Shown here: one piece after another, positions 21,930-28,551 of the stretch
Numbering within the stretch: position 1 is the first letter of the stretch
Layout: the number at the start of each line of letters is the position of its first letter
Origin: Oscillospiraceae bacterium
GTDB taxonomy: Bacteria; Bacillota; Clostridia; Oscillospirales; Oscillospiraceae
DNA: 32,888 bases
Reading direction: 5' to 3'
NCBI GenBank assembly: GCA_017428565.1
Contig: JAFRQP010000030.1
Coordinates: 1-32,888, forward strand
The notes under the pieces: model-generated
Seen by the model: only the letters and a program-made list of their open reading frames with translations
What the model was told of the DNA's origin: nothing
Databases searched by the model: none
Position numbers and translations under genes: made by a program

Positions 21930-23057
21930 TTAGGGGATCTCGAAGGTCACACCGCCCAGGGTGACGCCAACCACCCGGCTGAGATCGATGGTAGAACCGA
22001 AGAGGCACTTGTCCTTCACCATATCTCCCGCCAGCTCGCTGCTGAGGGGCAGGTTCACAGCCATGCTGCTGCCGTCGGCAAAGTGCAGCACCGCCGTCCG
22101 CTCCAGCTCCTCGATGGCCTGGAGCCAGCTCTGCTCCCACTCCAGGAAGTCCCGGCGTTCCTCTTCCGAGGCGAAGTCCCGGGGCCGGTACATCTCACTC
22201 GCGCCGTCGTGGCGGAGGATCCAGTTGAGGCCGCTGGCGCTGAGCTCCATACCCAGGAATTCGCCGCTGCCGCGGTCGCCGTTTGTAAAGGGCACAGGCT
22301 CCGGGAACCAGAACGTGCGCAGGGTCTGGCCGGTGCGCTCCACGGTCACGCTGCCCAGATCCCAGGCCAGCTCCCCGTCGGAATCATGGGCGTCGCCGTA
22401 GTCGATGACGTCCATGATGATAAATCGCAGCTCCGCCCGCTCCGGCATCCTGTCAATGGTGATGGCCGTTCGCACCGTCAGGGTGCCGCTCTCCTCGTCG
22501 TAGGCGTCCCACAGGCCCTCCGCGTTGTGGCCGCCCTCCGGCCAGACGTCGTACCAGCTCTCCCCGTCCCAGCCGCAGTAGAGCCAGCAGTACCGGTGGT
22601 CGTTCTCCCCCAGGGGGCTGCCGTCCCGATCCTCCCGGATCGGCGCGGCCATGCGCTCGACCATCTCCGGTGTCACGCCGTTGAGCACCACCCAATAGTT
22701 CTGGAACTCCCCGTCGCTCATGGCGGAGAGCAGGGTCACGCCGGTCTCCGGCGCCTCTGCCGGATCCTCCGGCACCGGGTATTCCACATAGTCCTCCACC
22801 CGGTTCTCGTCCACCTGCAGCTCCTGCCGCAGCTCCTCCTGCCGCTGCCGGTGGATGCTCAGCCCGATGGCCCAGGCCGTGGCGCCAAGGGCCAGGATCA
22901 GCGCCGCCGCCAGCGCCAGGGTCACCAAACGTTTGCTCTTCATCTTTCCGCTCCTTTCCGGGGAGCCGACCGCCTCCTCGGGCGCGTAGCGCAGCGCTTC
23001 CGCAACATAGCGGTCGTCCAGGCCGCTCAGAGCCGCAAAGACTTTTTCCCGATTCAT
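21930..23057 (-). CDS. Membrane anti-sigma factor, DUF4179-like (second copy)
   Basis: The 375-residue protein has an N-terminal cytoplasmic part (1-42) that could grip the sigma factor, one membrane helix (about 43-64, LVTLALAAALILALGATAWAI) and a large outer domain. It is paralogous to the protein at 3272-4435, and the similarity is clearest just after the membrane segment (RQ.ELR.EL, YVEY..PE, LLSA..DG.FQ). The outer domains diverge, with a Trp/Tyr-rich stretch here (YCWLYCGWDGESWYDVW), so different signals are likely. It overlaps the sigma gene by ATGA at 23054-23057. Confidence 0.78.
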   Translation of the reverse strand: MNREKVFAALSGLDDRYVAEALRYAPEEAVGSPERSGKMKSKRLVTLALAAALILALGATAWAIGLSIHRQRQEELRQELQVDENRVEDYVEYPVPEDPAEAPETGVTLLSAMSDGEFQNYWVVLNGVTPEMVERMAAPIREDRDGSPLGENDHRYCWLYCGWDGESWYDVWPEGGHNAEGLWDAYDEESGTLTVRTAITIDRMPERAELRFIIMDVIDYGDAHDSDGELAWDLGSVTVERTGQTLRTFWFPEPVPFTNGDRGSGEFLGMELSASGLNWILRHDGASEMYRPRDFASEEERRDFLEWEQSWLQAIEELERTAVLHFADGSSMAVNLPLSSELAGDMVKDKCLFGSTIDLSRVVGVTLGGVTFEIP

Positions 23058-23611
23058 GTCAGCAGGCCCTCCTTTTGCAAAGTCTTCCGCAATTTCTCGC
23101 GGAGGCGGAAAAGACGCAGGGAGATCCGGCTCTCCTTCCGCTGCATGGCGGCGGCGATCTCCTTCACCGAGTCGGCGTACCAGTAGCGGCGCACGAAGAG
23201 GAAGCGGTCGTCATAGCTGAGGCTATCCAAAAAGCGGTTGATCCCCTCCACCGTTTCCTTGTAATCGTAGTCCGCCTCCACACTCTGGCCGGAGGGGAGA
23301 AAGTCCTCCAGCTCCTCCAGCACCAGATCCAGGCCGCGGTTTCGCTTGGCCGCCGTCTCGCTGCGGAGCCGGGACACCGCCAGGTTGCGGGCAATGCGGC
23401 AGACGTAGCTGCAGAGAGGCTTGGGACGCTGAGGCGGGATACTGTTCCAAACCCCCAGCCAGGTGTCGTTGACGCATTCCTCCACATCCTGTCGGTTCCG
23501 AAGGATATTCCCCGCCGTTTTCGCCGCGGCGGCGCCGTATTTTCTGTCCAGCTCTCCGATGGCCTGTTCCGAGCGCTCAAAGAACAGGGCGATGATCTGT
23601 TCATCCTCCAT
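23054..23611 (-). CDS. ECF-type RNA polymerase sigma factor (second copy)
   Basis: The 185-residue sigma factor has region 2 (about 15-80: AIGELDRKYG, AGNILRNRQDVEECVNDTWLGVW, SYVCRIARNLAVSRLR) and region 4 (about 125-180: SYDDRFLFVRRYWYADSVKEIAAAM, ESRISLRLFRLREKLRKTL). The RRYWY and NDTW motifs are typical of Clostridia ECF factors paired with DUF4179 anti-sigma proteins. The ATG at 23611 has AGGAAG eight bases upstream. The GTG nine bases earlier abuts the ribosome binding site and is unlikely. It differs enough from the factor at 4416-5003 to suggest a separate regulon. Confidence 0.9.
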   Translation of the reverse strand: MEDEQIIALFFERSEQAIGELDRKYGAAAAKTAGNILRNRQDVEECVNDTWLGVWNSIPPQRPKPLCSYVCRIARNLAVSRLRSETAAKRNRGLDLVLEELEDFLPSGQSVEADYDYKETVEGINRFLDSLSYDDRFLFVRRYWYADSVKEIAAAMQRKESRISLRLFRLREKLRKTLQKEGLLT

Positions 23612-23681
23612 CCGCGTCACTTCCTTTCCGCCTCACCTATCTACTCGCAAAACGAAGGCGCATCTTGCAGGTCTCGGAGAA

Positions 23682-23710
23682 AAAATAGCATGTTTCCCGG
23701 GAATTGGCAA
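23682..23710 (-). promoter_or_regulatory. Promoter of the second sigma/anti-sigma pair
   Basis: On the minus strand TTGCCA (23710-23705) and TATTTT (23687-23682) are separated by 17 bases. The gap between them includes the palindrome TTCCCGGGAA, a possible operator. Confidence 0.6.
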
Positions 23711-23802
23711 GGCTGTGGACCCGGCGCCGGTGACGGATGTCCGACCTAGCGCCGGGGGCGAGATCCTTCGCTTCGCTCAGGATGACAGGGGGACGGGGGA
23801 AA

Positions 23803-23850
23803 CCCCTCCGACCTCGCTGCGCTCGGCCACCTCCCCTTTCACGGGAGGCG
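23803..23850 (+). repeat. GC-rich palindromic intergenic repeat, type B
   Basis: It begins CCCCTCCGACC, contains the stem CTCGCTGCGCTCGG, and continues CCACCTCCCC and CGGGAGGCG. The same design occurs in opposite orientation at 28093-28150. A short companion repeat, GATCCTTCGCTTCGCTCAGG, precedes it at 23763-23782. The gene-free stretch 23711-23867 holds only these repeats. Confidence 0.65.
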
Positions 23851-23867
23851 GACGGGCGCAAAAAAAG

Positions 23868-23900
23868 AAGACGATCTGCCGTTTTGTCGCAAATCGTCTT
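23868..23900 (-). terminator. Intrinsic terminator of the infC-rpmI-rplT operon
   Basis: On the minus strand an 8-base-pair stem (AAGACGAT with ATCGTCTT), extended by three pairs after a mismatch, is followed by CTTTTTTT. It lies 21 bases after the rplT stop. Confidence 0.85.
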
Positions 23901-23921
23901 TTATTCTTTCACCGGGTCTAT

Positions 23922-24275
23922 TTACTGGGCGTTCTTCGCCAGGTCGCAGAGAGCGGTGAAGGCGGCGGGATCGTGGATGGCGGTCTCGCTGAGCATCTTG
24001 CGGTTCATCTCGATGCCGGCCTTCTTCAGACCGTACATGAACTTGGAGTAGTTCAGACCGTTCATCTTGCAGCCCGCGCTGATGCGGGTGATCCAGAGCT
24101 GACGGAAGTCTCTCTTCTTCTGCTTGCGGCCGACGTAAGCGTAGCGGCCGGACTTCATCATCTGCTCCTGAGCCATCTTATAGTGACGGGACTTGTTGCC
24201 CCAGTAACCCTTCGCCAGGCCAAGCACCTTGTTTCTGTGCTTGCGGGTCATCATAGCGCCTTTAACTCTAGCCAT
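23922..24275 (-). CDS. rplT: 50S ribosomal protein L20
   Basis: L20 binds 23S rRNA early in large-subunit assembly and in Bacillota represses its own operon through the leader. The 117-residue sequence is typical: [54 protein letters not shown], and [20 protein letters not shown] with [10 protein letters not shown]. It is the last gene of infC-rpmI-rplT, 30 bases after rpmI, and ends before a strong terminator. Confidence 0.98.
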   Translation of the reverse strand: MARVKGAMMTRKHRNKVLGLAKGYWGNKSRHYKMAQEQMMKSGRYAYVGRKQKKRDFRQLWITRISAGCKMNGLNYSKFMYGLKKAGIEMNRKMLSETAIHDPAAFTALCDLAKNAQ

Positions 24276-24305
24276 TTGTCAAATCCTCCTATTTCGCGTC
24301 TGCCC

Positions 24306-24503
24306 TTATTTGTAAGGGATCATTTTCTTGATGGTGGCGGCGTTGGTCTCGTCGGCGTAGGTCTCGCTGCGCAGACGACGGCAGCGCTTGCTGTCCTTCT
24401 TGGTGAGGATATGGCTCTTGAAAGCGTGGGCGCGCTTTACCTTACCGGTCTTGGTGAGATTGAATCTCTTCTTGGCACCGCTGTGGGTCTTCAGTTTAGG
24501 CAT
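24306..24503 (-). CDS. rpmI: 50S ribosomal protein L35
   Basis: The 65-residue basic protein begins [20 protein letters not shown] and contains [21 protein letters not shown], the standard L35 sequence. The ATG at 24503 has GGAAGGAGAAAA upstream. Longer in-frame extensions run into infC and are not real. It lies 22 bases after infC. Confidence 0.98.
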   Translation of the reverse strand: MPKLKTHSGAKKRFNLTKTGKVKRAHAFKSHILTKKDSKRCRRLRSETYADETNAATIKKMIPYK

Positions 24504-24525
24504 GACTGTTTTCTCCTTCCGTGTG

Positions 24526-25098
24526 TTAGCCCTCAGGCGTTTCGGCCTTGGGCGCTTTGGGTTTTCCCGGCTTCTTCGCCGGGGTGACAGGCTTGGGGGA
24601 GAGGAACATGGACATGTTGCGCCCCTCCAGCTTGGGGGCCTTGTCCATGTTCGCAATCTCCGCGCACTGGGCCGCAAAGTCCTTCAGCAGCGTGGCGCCG
24701 ATCTCGGTATGCGCCATCTCGCGGCCGCGGAAGCGCACGCTGACCTTGACCCGGTCGCCGTCCGCCAGGAACTTCTGGGCGTTTTTCAGTTTGGTGTTGA
24801 AGTCGTTCGTGTCGATGCCCGGGGACATGCGGATCTCCTTGATCTCCACGATGCGCTGATTCTTCTTGGCCTCTTTCTCCTTCTTGGTCTGCTCAAAGCG
24901 GTACTTGCCGTAGTCCATGATCTTGCAGACGGGAGGATTGGAGCCCGGAGCGATTTTGACCAGGTCCAGTTCCTTCTCCTCCGCGATGCGGAGCGCATCT
25001 GCGGCAGACATGATGCCCAGCTGCTCGCCCTGATCTCCGATCAGGCGAACTTCCTTGTCAAGAATCTCTTCGTTGATTTGATGAACAGCGTTTGCGAT
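24526..25098 (-). CDS. infC: Translation initiation factor IF-3, with a non-canonical ATC start
   Basis: IF-3 binds the 30S subunit, keeps it free of 50S and checks the start codon. The 190-residue product has the N-terminal domain ([23 protein letters not shown]), the linker with [17 protein letters not shown], the C-terminal domain ([34 protein letters not shown]) and an added Lys/Pro/Ala tail. No ATG, GTG or TTG lies at the right place. Instead ATC at 25098 sits 6 bases after GGAGGTG, giving (M)[10 protein letters not shown]. Rare AUU/AUC-class starts are known for infC and allow IF-3 to limit its own synthesis. In-frame ATGs further upstream fall on or before the attenuator hairpin and are rejected. 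Confidence 0.93.
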   Translation of the reverse strand: MANAVHQINEEILDKEVRLIGDQGEQLGIMSAADALRIAEEKELDLVKIAPGSNPPVCKIMDYGKYRFEQTKKEKEAKKNQRIVEIKEIRMSPGIDTNDFNTKLKNAQKFLADGDRVKVSVRFRGREMAHTEIGATLLKDFAAQCAEIANMDKAPKLEGRNMSMFLSPKPVTPAKKPGKPKAPKAETPEG

Positions 25099-25112
25099 GG
25101 GAAACACCTCCG

Positions 25113-25149
25113 AAAAAATGAAATGCGCGGACGCACAGCATCCGCGCAT
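25113..25149 (-). terminator. infC leader attenuator (transcription terminator in the 5' leader)
   Basis: On the minus strand a 9-base-pair GC-rich stem (25149-25141 with 25131-25123) is followed by TTTCATTTTTT, directly before the infC ribosome binding site. The leader runs about 155 bases from the promoter at 25260. This arrangement matches leaders of infC-rpmI-rplT operons in Bacillota, where L20 binding favours termination. I could not fold the whole leader. Confidence 0.75.
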
Positions 25150-25259
25150 AAAAACACCCATAAAGTCCACTGGGGGACGTGCTTCTATTGACCGCGGCTG
25201 GCTCTTATGGCCGCCGGGTGAGGTCGGGGATGCCGTACCTGCTTTGTTTTAGCTTTGAT

Positions 25260-25288
25260 AATATACCAGCACTTTTGCCCTTTGTCAA
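25260..25288 (-). promoter_or_regulatory. Promoter of infC-rpmI-rplT
   Basis: On the minus strand a consensus TTGACA (25288-25283) and TATATT (25265-25260) are 17 bases apart. A small hairpin (25297-25302 with 25308-25313) lies just upstream. Confidence 0.88.
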
Positions 25289-25337
25289 GGCTTTTCTCCG
25301 CATTTTATGCGGATTTTTTCAAAAACATGCCGGGCGC

Positions 25338-26606
25338 TCACGCGCTCCGCTCATTCCGGATATATTCCAGGCAGAATCGGATGTTCCCCACCTTCAGCTC
25401 CACGTCCGGTATCGTTCCCTCCAGGCTCATGCTGCCGTCCGGGTTCTCGCCGGCGACGATGCTGAAGCGGTACAGCAGCCCGGAGTCCGGAAGCCGGTAC
25501 AGCGCGGGATCGAAGCCCACGCCGTCCCCGCCGGTCGGTCTGCCGATCACGGTGGCCCAGCCGGTCGCCTTGCAGAAGAAGACGAACTGCTCCGCCGAAG
25601 AATACACCGTGCCGCTCACCAGGACCCAGCGCCTGGCGTCGCTGCGGACTTTGGGTTCTCCCTTGATCCGGTATTCTTCGACAGCATACCGGTCCAGGCC
25701 CAGCTCCAGCGCCCAGGGGGGCGGCTCCTCCGCCTCCGCCGTGGGAAAGTTCTCAAGGTGCCCGTCGATCAGCAGCCGGTTCTGCGGCGTATCCCGGTAG
25801 AACATGCGCGTGTTCACGGTGTAATCCTCGCCGAAGGGCCCCACGATGTTTTCCATCCAGTATCGGGTGTCGCCGCCGCTGTTGCCGGAGATGTCGAAAA
25901 CAATGTTCTCCGCCTCCGGGTACTGCTCGATGGCCTGCCAGATCAGGTCCCGGTCCCGCTCTACGGTCTCATGCCAGAAGGTGTAGATGGTCAGGCAGAG
26001 GGTCCGGCAGTCCTCGTAATAGGTGACCTTGACCGGCGGAAGGACGCCGACCCCGCTGTTGGCCAAGCTGCCGAAATCCTCCGGAAGAGCGTAATACGGG
26101 GACAGAGCCGCCTCCTCCACAAGCTCCCGCCAGGGGGCGTCAAAGGCATCCGTAGTGTCCTCATAGACGCTGTAGCACATGGGGAAGAAATCCGAGTCGA
26201 TCACCCCCAGATGGGCCGTGTTCCGCAGCGCGTAGAACAGCTTGTCCAGGACCGCGACAAAATCCTCCACATCCTGCGCCATCCGCGCCTGCTCCGCGTA
26301 CTGTGCGCGAATCTGATCCACCTGCACGCCCTTGCTCCGCAGATAGTCCAGATAGGGATAGTCCGTCTCCAGCGTCTCCCAGACGCGCTCATAGTCGGCG
26401 GAGAAGGGCCCCGGCTCCGGAGTTGGAGCCGGGGTCGGGATGGATTCGGTGGGCTCAGGCTCGGCGGGGGTCGGTTCAGCGGGCTCCGGTTCGGCGGCGG
26501 TCGCCCCGCTCTCTGTCGCGACGGAAGGCGCAGGCGAAGCGCAGCCGGCCAAAAGCAGCGCGACGCAGAGAATGGCGAGCAATATGCTCAGGCCTGCTCT
26601 TTTCAT
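25338..26606 (-). CDS. Lipoprotein with an S41-family (C-terminal processing) peptidase domain
   Basis: The 422-residue protein has a lipoprotein signal (LLLAGC, Cys22), a Glu/Pro/Thr-rich spacer (about 30-67) and a peptidase domain like S41/tricorn-core enzymes. VFDISGNSGGDT (236-247) corresponds to the family's D.RGN.GG strand. SGTVYSSAEQF (331-341) holds the likely nucleophile Ser337. GRPTGGDGVG (355-364) follows in the usual order. There is no PDZ domain. An N-terminal helical part (70-150) resembles the S41 cap. It starts 15 bases after deoC, with GGAG immediately before the ATG, so it is probably in the deoC transcript but weakly translated. The substrate is unknown. Confidence 0.82.
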   Translation of the reverse strand: MKRAGLSILLAILCVALLLAGCASPAPSVATESGATAAEPEPAEPTPAEPEPTESIPTPAPTPEPGPFSADYERVWETLETDYPYLDYLRSKGVQVDQIRAQYAEQARMAQDVEDFVAVLDKLFYALRNTAHLGVIDSDFFPMCYSVYEDTTDAFDAPWRELVEEAALSPYYALPEDFGSLANSGVGVLPPVKVTYYEDCRTLCLTIYTFWHETVERDRDLIWQAIEQYPEAENIVFDISGNSGGDTRYWMENIVGPFGEDYTVNTRMFYRDTPQNRLLIDGHLENFPTAEAEEPPPWALELGLDRYAVEEYRIKGEPKVRSDARRWVLVSGTVYSSAEQFVFFCKATGWATVIGRPTGGDGVGFDPALYRLPDSGLLYRFSIVAGENPDGSMSLEGTIPDVELKVGNIRFCLEYIRNERSA

Positions 26607-26621
26607 CTCCGCCGTCCCGGG

Positions 26622-27305
26622 TCAGTAATTCTCGTTGGGTGCGCCCTCGGCGTTTTCCAGCTCCATGGCCAGCTTCACGATCCGGCTGGTGCCCAGACGC
26701 TCGGCGCCCAGGTTAATGAAGTCCTCCGCATCCTGGAGGGAGGAGATGCCGCCGGCGGCCTTCACCTTCACCTCGGGGGCCACGTTCGCCCGCATGAGGG
26801 CCACGTCCTCCCGGGTGGCGCCGCCCTTGGAGAAGCCGGTGGAGGTCTTGATATACTCGCAGCCGCAGGCAGAGACGATGTGGCAGAGGCGGATTTTCTC
26901 CTCCTCGGTGAGCAGGCAGCACTCGATGATGACCTTCAGGAGCGTGCCCCGGGTGGCCTCGCGCACGGCGGCGATGTCCTTGCGCACGCCTTCCCAGTAG
27001 CCGTCCTTCACCATGGAGACGTTGATGACCATGTCGATCTCGTCCGCGCCGTTCTCGATGGCGTCCTTCGCCTCAAAGGCCTTGGCGGCGGAGGTCATAT
27101 AGCCGTTGGGGAAGCCGATGACCGTGCAGATCTTCAGCGCGTCGCCCACATAGCGCTTGGCGCCGGGGACGTGGCAGGGCGGGATGCAGACGCTGGCGCA
27201 GTGGTACTTGATGGCCTGGTCGCAGAGTTTTTTGATCTCCTCGCTGGTGCAGTCCACCCGCAGGAGGGTATGGTCGCATTTTTCAAGAATTTCACGAAGT
27301 TCCAT
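26622..27305 (-). CDS. deoC: Deoxyribose-phosphate aldolase
   Basis: The enzyme splits 2-deoxyribose-5-phosphate into acetaldehyde and glyceraldehyde-3-phosphate. The 227-residue TIM barrel has CDHTLLRVDCT near the N-terminus, VIGFPNGYMTSAAKAFEA, ADEIDMVINV with Asp91, the Schiff-base lysine in YIKTSTGFSKGGAT (Lys153), and VKAAGGI with Lys182. AAAGGAGA precedes the ATG at 27305, and a TTGATT/TATAAT promoter lies upstream. No other deoxynucleoside catabolic genes are adjacent. Confidence 0.97.
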   Translation of the reverse strand: MELREILEKCDHTLLRVDCTSEEIKKLCDQAIKYHCASVCIPPCHVPGAKRYVGDALKICTVIGFPNGYMTSAAKAFEAKDAIENGADEIDMVINVSMVKDGYWEGVRKDIAAVREATRGTLLKVIIECCLLTEEEKIRLCHIVSACGCEYIKTSTGFSKGGATREDVALMRANVAPEVKVKAAGGISSLQDAEDFINLGAERLGTSRIVKLAMELENAEGAPNENY

Positions 27306-27336
27306 TTAGGTATCTCCTTTACCGCTTGATGGCACC

Positions 27337-27365
27337 ATTATATCCGAATCCCCCCGCATAATCAA
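27337..27365 (-). promoter_or_regulatory. Promoter of deoC
   Basis: On the minus strand TTGATT (27365-27360) and a consensus TATAAT (27342-27337) are 17 bases apart. Confidence 0.85.
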
Positions 27366-27417
27366 GCCCCGGCGCGGCATAGATTGGGATGAAACCAGGA
27401 AAGGAACGGAAGAAAGC

Positions 27418-28038
27418 ATGGAAGATTTTTCGGAAAACAACCGCGTCCTGCTCTGCGGCACAGCCGCGGGGCGTCCCGTCTACTCCCACAGCAGCCGGGG
27501 GACGGATTTTTTCAGCTTCCCGCTGGAGGTGCGGCGGCTCTCCGGCAGCGTGGACCGGCTCCCACTCCTGCTGCGCCGGGAGCTGCTGGAGACGGCGGAG
27601 CTGCGGGAGGCGGGCAAGCTCCGCGTCGCGGGAGAGCTGCGCAGCTTCAACAACCGCCGGGGCGAGGGGGCGAAGCTGGTGCTCACGGTCTACGTCCGGG
27701 AGCTGGACTTCTGCGACGAGGAGGACGGAAACCTTGCCCAGCTGCGGGGTGCGCTGTGCAAGCCGCCCATCCTGCGCAGCACGCCCTTAGGCCGGGAGAT
27801 CTGCGATCTGATGCTGGCGGTGAACCGGCGATACGGCCGCTCGGACTACCTGCCCTGCATCTGCTGGGGCGCCCTGGCCCGTCGGGCGGCTCTCTGGCCG
27901 GTGGGCCAGCGGCTGCAGCTCTCGGGCAGGCTGCAGAGCCGGGACTACCGGAAGCTGACGGAGCAGGGTCCGGAGACCCGCACGGCCTACGAGGTCTCCG
28001 CCATGGAAATCGAAGAGGAAGTGAAAAGTGAAGAGTGA
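27418..28038 (+). CDS. Single-stranded DNA-binding-like protein with two OB-fold halves
   Basis: The 206-residue protein has two SSB-like segments. The first is about 8-102 (RVLLCGTAAGRPVYSHSSRG, DFFSFPLEVRRLSGSVD, LRVAGELRSFNN). The second is about 107-190 (AQLRGALCKPPILRSTPLGR, EICDLMLAVNRRYGRSDYLP, WPVGQRLQLSGRLQSRDY). Each has the start strand, core 'F.L.V.R' strand and closing 'G.L.SR.Y/FNN' strand of an OB-fold. The acidic DDDIPF-type tail of housekeeping SSB is absent. The last residues, EEEVKSEE, are encoded by a simple GTGAAAAGTGAAGA repeat that continues past the stop, so the original tail may have been replaced. AAGGAACGGAAG precedes the ATG. Confidence 0.75.
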   Translation: MEDFSENNRVLLCGTAAGRPVYSHSSRGTDFFSFPLEVRRLSGSVDRLPLLLRRELLETAELREAGKLRVAGELRSFNNRRGEGAKLVLTVYVRELDFCDEEDGNLAQLRGALCKPPILRSTPLGREICDLMLAVNRRYGRSDYLPCICWGALARRAALWPVGQRLQLSGRLQSRDYRKLTEQGPETRTAYEVSAMEIEEEVKSEE

Positions 28039-28065
28039 AAAGTGAAAAGTGAAGAAAGTGCGTAG
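28018..28065 (+). repeat. Short tandem repeat (GTGAAAA/GTGAAGA units), first copy
   Basis: About six imperfect 7-base units of (A)GTGAARA run through the stop codon of the SSB-like gene and end AGTGAAGAAAGTGCGTAG. The same array and the same end occur again at 28149-28198. Confidence 0.85.
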
Positions 28066-28092
28066 TGCATTGGAGGCGATGGACGCGAAAAG

Positions 28093-28150
28093 CCCCCCCT
28101 TGCCTAAAGGGGGGGGTGGCCGAGCACAGCGAGGCCGGGGGGGATACGGA
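28093..28150 (-). repeat. GC-rich palindromic intergenic repeat, type B, reverse orientation
   Basis: It matches the element at 23803-23850 read on the opposite strand (CTCGCTGTGCTCGGCCACC core). It is flanked by the two GTGAAGA arrays. Confidence 0.7.
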
Positions 28151-28198
28151 AGAGTGAAGAGTGACGAGTGAAGAGTGAAGAGTGAAGAAAGTGCGTAG
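28149..28198 (+). repeat. Short tandem repeat (GTGAAGA units), second copy
   Basis: About five units with one variant (GTGACGA), ending AGTGAAGAAAGTGCGTAG exactly as the first copy does. Confidence 0.85.
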
Positions 28199-28211
28199 GA
28201 GAGGCGGGGTT

Positions 28212-28450
28212 GTAGGGGCTGGCGTCCTCGACAGCCCGTAGGGCGCCCTCCGCTTCGCTCCCCCTTGCGTTCGCCCGCCGTTCCCGGCGTTTCTCCGTAG
28301 GGGCGGCCTTGGTCGCCCGCAAAGCCTTCCCCGTGCGCTCTTGCCTCCCCCTCCGGGGGAGGTGGCAGCCGCCGTCTCCCGCAAGGCGGCTGACGGAAGG
28401 GGTCCAGAGACGAGGGTTCGGGCCGCAGTGGGCGTCGGCCCCTACGGGAG
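28212..28450. repeat. Intergenic repeat island, including a second type A palindrome
   Basis: This gene-free stretch holds GTAGGGGC-headed elements at about 28212 and 28297 (GTAGGGGCGGCCTTGGTCG) and their inverted counterpart ending GGCCCCTAC near 28443. The type A palindrome, in reverse orientation to the copy at 17196-17266, lies at 28335-28402. I see no promoter or gene in 28039-28490. Long open frames here follow from the GC-rich palindromes. Confidence 0.7.
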
Positions 28451-28490
28451 ATAGCGGGCTTCCTTCCTTTTTTGTTTCTTTTTCACTCCT

Positions 28491-28532
28491 TTTGTCGAAT
28501 GGGTTGACGAGAGGCAAATAGCGCGTTATGTT
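28491..28532 (+). promoter_or_regulatory. Spo0A-type box and candidate promoter
   Basis: TTTGTCGAA (28491-28499) is a perfect match to the B. subtilis 0A box. It lies just upstream of TTGACG (28504-28509) and TATGTT (28527-28532), which are 17 bases apart. The -10 overlaps the XerD-arm-like TTATGTTAACC at 28526-28536. Confidence 0.5.
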
Positions 28533-28551
28533 AACCGTCGGAGGTGGTTTC

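Noticed and set aside
25099-25170. An ATG start for infC upstream in frame (25170, 25161 or 25149)
   Set aside because: The extra residues would be read across the attenuator stem and T-tract, have no ribosome binding site and match no IF-3 N-terminus. The GGAGGTG site points to ATC at 25098.
25297-25313. A terminator for the S41 lipoprotein gene
   Set aside because: The 6-base-pair hairpin has its T-tract on the plus strand, whereas the gene runs on the minus strand. No plus-strand gene ends here. It may still have a minor role upstream of the infC promoter.
28018-28198. A CRISPR array
   Set aside because: The units are only about 7 bases, directly adjacent and without spacers, and no cas gene is present.
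28212-28450. Protein-coding genes in the repeat island
   Set aside because: The open frames here run through palindromic repeats, lack ribosome binding sites and give low-complexity Arg/Pro/Gly/Ser-rich products.
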